This document shows positions 60,368-64,000 of a stretch of 64,000 nucleotides of DNA, one piece after another. The stretch covers positions 124,001 to 188,000 of the forward strand of contig NZ_RQFO01000009.1 in assembly GCF_004770045.1 (NCBI RefSeq). The letters are read 5' to 3'. The position numbers and the translations under genes were made by a program. The notes under the pieces are model-generated. The model did not search any database, had not been told where the DNA came from, and saw nothing but the letters and a program-made list of their open reading frames with translations. The stretch is from Leptospira montravelensis (lineage in GTDB: Bacteria; Spirochaetota; Leptospiria; Leptospirales; Leptospiraceae). Numbering within the stretch: the stretch's first letter is position 1; every line of letters begins with the position of its first letter.

Positions 60368-61077
60368 AACACCTTCCCGCAGGCGCGGTTTGCAGGCACT
60401 GCTTCATGAATTTTTTTTGGTTCAGGTAAGTTTAAATTGTCCATAATCTCTTTAAATTCAAAAAGAGATTTCCCGGCAATCCGAGGATTCCATTTTTTCT
60501 CCTCACCGATCGTACTAGTTAAAAATCCTTTGTAGTCATGTCCTGGTAATATAATTGTATCATCGGGCAATGTAAAAAGTTTTTCAGTAATGGATTGATA
60601 CAAGACTTCGGCACTTCCACCTTGAAAATCGGTACGGCCACATCCTCGAACAAATAATGCATCTCCAGTGAATAGATATTTATCGTTTAAAAATAGTGAA
60701 ATGGAGCAAGGTGTATGGCCTGGAGTATGTATCGTTTGAAATTTTAAATTTCCAACAGTAAATACGTCACCATCTTTTAGAAACTTAGAAGCACAATTTG
60801 CACCCGAAAATTCTGAGGCATAGGATTCACATTGTGTTTTTTCTCTAAGTTCACCTGCAGATGTTATATGGTCTGCATGCATATGTGTATCAACCGTTAT
60901 GGAAAGAGTATATCCAAGTTCTCGTATGTAATTTAAATCTCTATCTAATCGCTCTAATACAGGATCTATTAAAATGGATTTTTTGGATTCTAAGTCCAAC
61001 AAAAGATAGGTCCAGGTGCCAGATTCTAAGTCATAGAGTGGACGAATTTCAATTTTGTCCTTTGGATCTTTAATCAT
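60364..61077 (-). CDS. ETHE1-like persulfide dioxygenase (metallo-beta-lactamase fold)
   Basis: The 237-residue MBL-fold enzyme has THMHADH, HTPGHTPCS, FTGDALFVRGCGRTDFQGG and LPGHDYKG, which match persulfide dioxygenases (ETHE1, BlhA/CstB-type) rather than glyoxalase II. It should oxidise glutathione or other low-molecular persulfides to sulfite using non-haem iron. A good CAGGAG site precedes the ATG. It is divergent from the rhodanese gene, with a 21-bp palindrome between, and is coupled to the TSUP gene. Confidence 0.9.
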   Translation of the reverse strand: MIKDPKDKIEIRPLYDLESGTWTYLLLDLESKKSILIDPVLERLDRDLNYIRELGYTLSITVDTHMHADHITSAGELREKTQCESYASEFSGANCASKFLKDGDVFTVGNLKFQTIHTPGHTPCSISLFLNDKYLFTGDALFVRGCGRTDFQGGSAEVLYQSITEKLFTLPDDTIILPGHDYKGFLTSTIGEEKKWNPRIAGKSLFEFKEIMDNLNLPEPKKIHEAVPANRACGKVL

Positions 61078-61121
61078 AAAACAACAACTCCTGTTTTTTT
61101 GGGGATTTGGAATGAATCAAA

Positions 61122-61142
61122 ATACCATACCCCCTATGGTAT
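61122..61142. promoter_or_regulatory. Perfect palindrome between dioxygenase and rhodanese genes (operator candidate)
   Basis: ATACCATA (61122-61129), CCCCC, TATGGTAT (61135-61142) form perfect 8-bp arms. The central C tract with AT-rich arms resembles operators of the CsoR/CstR family, which control persulfide-detoxification genes in other bacteria. No such regulator gene lies in the window. TATGGT on either strand could double as a -10 box. Confidence 0.6.
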
Positions 61143-61197
61143 ATACTTGGGTTGACGAAAAATCTGGCAACAAAAAAATAGAGAAAAAGGAGAAAGT

Positions 61198-61551
61198 ATG
61201 AAATCTTTCCTGGTTTTCGGAATCGTAGTTGGGTTCCTCTTTATTTTCGTAAAAAAAATCCAATCAAAAGGAGACAGAGATATGGTAATGCAATGGATAA
61301 AGGAAGGAGCAATTGTCATTGATGTTCGAACTAAATCGGAATATGCAGAGGGTCATTTTGCCGGTGCTAAAAATATACCAGTGGATGTACTGCCAGCCAA
61401 TTTGGATTTATTAAAGGATAAACATGCTAAGATCGTAGTTTATTGTCGGTCAGGTGCTCGAAGTGAGAGAGCAAAACAAATTTTACAAACGAGTGGTTAT
61501 TCTTCAGTGATCAATGCAGGTGGACTTGGTGATATGCCCCAAGGCAACTAA
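61198..61551 (+). CDS. Membrane-anchored rhodanese-like protein
   Basis: The 117-residue protein has an N-terminal helix (about 3-18) and one rhodanese domain: IVIDVRTKSEYAEGHFAGAKNIP, in the middle, and the catalytic Cys83 in VVYCRSGARSERA. The loop CRSGAR is the standard length for sulfur transferases. It can carry persulfide sulfur and, with the divergent dioxygenase, detoxify sulfide or polysulfide. AAAGGAG lies 6 nt before the ATG. Confidence 0.92.
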   Translation: MKSFLVFGIVVGFLFIFVKKIQSKGDRDMVMQWIKEGAIVIDVRTKSEYAEGHFAGAKNIPVDVLPANLDLLKDKHAKIVVYCRSGARSERAKQILQTSGYSSVINAGGLGDMPQGN

Positions 61552-61561
61552 CAAAAAATGA

Positions 61562-62755
61562 TTACATTACACTGGTAGAAAGTTTTGATTTATACCGGTG
61601 TAATGAATAAAGATCAGATAGTTTCGATTGGTCTTCGTTCGAAAGTTCTAAAAATTCTGCACCCATATGGTATTTGTGCTGACCAATTTCTTCTTTTCTG
61701 ACTACTTTAATTTTTGCACTGATCTCTTGGTGAGATTCTGATTCGCGAAGTTTTACATCTATAGATTCGTTTAATGTAATGTCATCTTCTGTATCGAAGG
61801 CAATGCCAGTAATGGAAATGTTTTTCGAAATGGTTTTGAGAGTTTTATCTGGTAGAATAAAAAGCAGTTCTAAATTGGCATCAAAACGTAGGCTGCCACG
61901 TTTTTCATTACTATAAGCAACAATTTGGTTTTTACCTGAAAATTTTGCAGTGTATAATGCACGGTCAGCAAGGTCATACATTTCTTCGCAGGTTTTTACT
62001 TTTTCTGGATAAGAAACAACACCGCCACTGAGTGTAACTGATTTTTCACTGAGCATGATGGTTCGACACGCTTCTAAAAGTTTTTCTGAAGCTATCATTG
62101 CTTGTTCTTCGTTAGTCTGTGGAAAAATGATAGCAAATTCTTCCCCACCAATCCTACAGGCTGTGTCTTCCATGCGTAAACAAGATGTAATTTGTTTAGC
62201 GACTTGGATGAGAATTTCATCGCCAGTTGTATGGCCATAAGTATCATTGATTTTTTTGAAGTCGTCAATGTCTATAATCAGAAGAGAGAGATTTTGGTTA
62301 TATCGTGTTGATTGTCTGAATTCACGAACAAGTGCTTTTTCGAAATGCCTGCGATTGTATAATTTTGTAAGTTCATCAACTAATATTAGTTTTTCGGTTT
62401 CAGAAAAAAGTTTGATCTCAATGATTTTTGGGTTTTTTATTTTCGGATTGATATTGGTGAAGTAATCCACTAAAGCTACACTAAATCCTACATCTCGTTT
62501 CATACAATGGGAAAGTTTGGTTTTGTTTTCCAGGACTTGTGTCCAAACAAATTCTGATTCTGTTTCTGGAATTTCAATGGAAGTCAGGACTTTTAAGATC
62601 GCAGAATAAATTTGACCATCCGAAAGGGTATAGATTGGATTATTTTTTATCTTTTGAAATAGAACTTCTGTCTGATTTGGATTTTCCTCTAAAATCCTCA
62701 TAATGGTATCTTCGATTCTTTCGCCAGGACGCATAGATTGAATGGATTTCAACAT
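61562..62755 (-). CDS. Diguanylate cyclase with C-terminal PilZ domain
   Basis: The 397-residue protein has an unrecognised N-terminal region (about 1-125), a GGDEF domain (about 130-285) with LTKLYNRRHFEKAL and active-site GGEEF, and a PilZ domain (about 290-390). The inhibitory site RxxD (RMED) lies exactly five residues before GGEEF, so product inhibition is expected. The PilZ domain has RGSLR and NISITG with normal spacing. The enzyme can thus both make and bind c-di-GMP. No membrane helix is seen. Confidence 0.92.
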   Translation of the reverse strand: MLKSIQSMRPGERIEDTIMRILEENPNQTEVLFQKIKNNPIYTLSDGQIYSAILKVLTSIEIPETESEFVWTQVLENKTKLSHCMKRDVGFSVALVDYFTNINPKIKNPKIIEIKLFSETEKLILVDELTKLYNRRHFEKALVREFRQSTRYNQNLSLLIIDIDDFKKINDTYGHTTGDEILIQVAKQITSCLRMEDTACRIGGEEFAIIFPQTNEEQAMIASEKLLEACRTIMLSEKSVTLSGGVVSYPEKVKTCEEMYDLADRALYTAKFSGKNQIVAYSNEKRGSLRFDANLELLFILPDKTLKTISKNISITGIAFDTEDDITLNESIDVKLRESESHQEISAKIKVVRKEEIGQHKYHMGAEFLELSNEDQSKLSDLYSLHRYKSKLSTSVM

Positions 62756-62805
62756 GACGAGCTCGAATTGATCAATTTATTTCCCACGATTTCCCAAAAT
62801 TCTAG

Positions 62806-62834
62806 AAAACCTGTCTCTTGTAAAGACAGGTTTT
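62806..62834 (-). terminator. Hairpin terminator after the chemoreceptor gene
   Basis: AAAACCTGTCT (62806-62816) and AGACAGGTTTT (62824-62834) form an 11-bp stem with a 7-nt loop, with T runs in both directions. It separates the chemoreceptor from the diguanylate cyclase gene on the minus strand. Confidence 0.75.
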
Positions 62835-62870
62835 TATTTCAAAGTTTGGTTTCAGTCAAAGGGAAATCCC

Positions 62871-64000
62871 TTAGTTCGTCGTTAGATGTTTGGCTTGCGT
62901 GTGGATGGCGTTAATTTCTTCGTAAAGGAGTTGGACAGAATCTGCAAGTTTTTGAGTTGTTTCATCGATAGTCGTGATGGCACGAGTGATTTCCTTACTA
63001 CCTGACATTTGTTCCTGCGCGATCACACCAATTTGTTCTGATAAAACATGTAATTCAGAAAAGGTGACTCTGAGTTTAGCATTTAAATTTTCTTGGTCTG
63101 TGACATGACCTTCTAAACCCAAAATTTCTCCTTCTATGCGGATTAATTCTTGGTTTTGGCTTTCTACTTGAGATTTTACTTCTTTCGAATACCGGGTGCC
63201 TTCATTGATTTTAAGACCTGCATCCTTTACAATTTTTGCTATGGTGCCTGCATTGGATTGGGATCGTTCTGCAAGTTTTGCTACCTCTTGAGCGACTACC
63301 GCAAATCCACGGCCATGTTCACCTGCTCTAGCTGCTTCGATCGATGCATTTAACGCAAGTAAGTTGGTTTGATCTGCAATTTCAGACATCATTTGATTGA
63401 TTTCTTCTACTTTGGAAAAGGCCTGGTTGAGTTCCGAATAAATACTATTCAATTCTTCAGAAGATGTTTTTACTTTTTTACTAAAATCCGCAGATAAACT
63501 TACATCTTTTGCAATTTGAGTGGTTTTTGTTTTTACATTAACACTGATATTTTGGAGAGACAAAAAATTATGGTCCACAATTTTCACTCTTGCGACTTGG
63601 TCTTCCACCAAATTTGCAGAACTGATAGCAGAAGACGAAAGTTCTTCTACGGAAGCGGAAATTTCTTCCACAGAGGCTGCTTGGTTTTGTGATTGGTTAT
63701 GAAGTTCATCTGACATGGATTGTAAAGTTTCTACGGAAGTTGCCAATGTGTTTGCTGATTTTTCCAATTGGACCGATTTGTTAGTGATAAAATTTTGTTT
63801 TTCTAGAGTTTCCCTTAATTTTGTTTTTAAGTCGTTTTGCATCTCTCTCATTAACGCAACTACATAACGTAAACTAAAAATGACTCCGAAGTAAAATATG
63901 ACCTTTTGTACTTCTGTGGTAACTATGATATGATTTGCTCTTAACATATCTGGATAGGGCTTCGGTACAGTTACTGAACCAAGTTTTAGTGATAAAAAAA
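62871..64000 (-). CDS. Methyl-accepting chemotaxis-like protein (5' end beyond the window)
   Basis: The frame is open to the window edge; the ATG at 63947 may be internal since the upstream codons continue without a stop ([10 protein letters not shown]). Visible are a hydrophobic segment ([18 protein letters not shown]), a coiled coil, and the signalling hairpin tip [20 protein letters not shown] followed by [11 protein letters not shown]. This part should bind CheA/CheW. Sensor helices probably lie upstream. No typical methylation-site QE pairs are checked. Confidence 0.88.
   Translation of the reverse strand, partial: FLSLKLGSVTVPKPYPDMLRANHIIVTTEVQKVIFYFGVIFSLRYVVALMREMQNDLKTKLRETLEKQNFITNKSVQLEKSANTLATSVETLQSMSDELHNQSQNQAASVEEISASVEELSSSAISSANLVEDQVARVKIVDHNFLSLQNISVNVKTKTTQIAKDVSLSADFSKKVKTSSEELNSIYSELNQAFSKVEEINQMMSEIADQTNLLALNASIEAARAGEHGRGFAVVAQEVAKLAERSQSNAGTIAKIVKDAGLKINEGTRYSKEVKSQVESQNQELIRIEGEILGLEGHVTDQENLNAKLRVTFSELHVLSEQIGVIAQEQMSGSKEITRAITTIDETTQKLADSVQLLYEEINAIHTQAKHLTTN

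Overview
The window reads as chromosome of a spirochaete of the genus Leptospira. Supporting this are moderate-to-low GC coding DNA with many TTG/GTG starts, relaxed spirochaetal lipoboxes, an OmpL47-type repeat protein, a FlaA-like periplasmic flagellar sheath protein, a DUF1577/PilZ protein, and several SpoIIE, STAS and HDOD signalling proteins. The polyamine/GABA block and the signalling load fit a free-living (saprophytic-type) Leptospira better than a host-restricted one, but that is inference. No rRNA, tRNA, CRISPR array, insertion sequence or phage gene was seen, and no gene-free stretch exceeds about 250 bases.

Layout. 1-4.7 kb: SCO assembly factor (5' end missing) and an A2-type caa3 cytochrome oxidase operon (subunits II, I, III, IV), closed by a strong terminator. 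4.7-10 kb: membrane SpoIIE phosphatase, a membrane sensor fused to an AraC DNA-binding domain, a LamG lipoprotein and a methyltransferase. 10.1-15.8 kb: SPOR protein, then carD - PIN/TRAM - lnt - unknown. 15.9-20 kb: unknown protein, FlaA-like, OmpL47-like, then comF - STAS - rdgB, where rdgB appears to start with CTG. 20-29 kb: ABC-F ATPase, an OmpA/beta-propeller envelope operon, CheX, a PpiD-like protein and a DUF389 membrane protein. 29-37.5 kb: divergent gabD-gabT-aminobutyraldehyde dehydrogenase and potDABC-type transporter, together a putrescine/GABA-to-succinate module lacking only the first aminotransferase.

37.6-53.1 kb: a universal stress protein followed by a very tight run of 12 same-strand genes (gaps of at most 13 nt, or overlaps of 4 nt). 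This run mixes a PilZ/DUF1577 protein, two short-chain dehydrogenases, a 1904-residue kinase-ATPase-GAF-SpoIIE protein, AcpS, bactofilin, a histidine kinase, a cupin, a cNMP-SpoIIE phosphatase, an acyltransferase and a propeller lipoprotein. It looks like one signalling/lipid/envelope operon and is the most unusual part of the window.

53.1-64 kb: beta-helix lipoprotein, TRIC-type channel, a HATPase-HDOD fusion, MsrA, a divergent persulfide-detoxification cluster (half-size TSUP, ETHE1-like dioxygenase, rhodanese) around a perfect 21-bp palindrome, a GGDEF-PilZ diguanylate cyclase, and a chemoreceptor-like protein cut by the window end. Two recurrent themes are partner-switching/c-di-GMP signalling (three SpoIIE, one STAS, one HATPase, one GGDEF, two PilZ) and envelope biogenesis. 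A TTGAC-N4-GTCAA inverted repeat shared by the carD and universal-stress-protein upstream regions is a candidate common operator.
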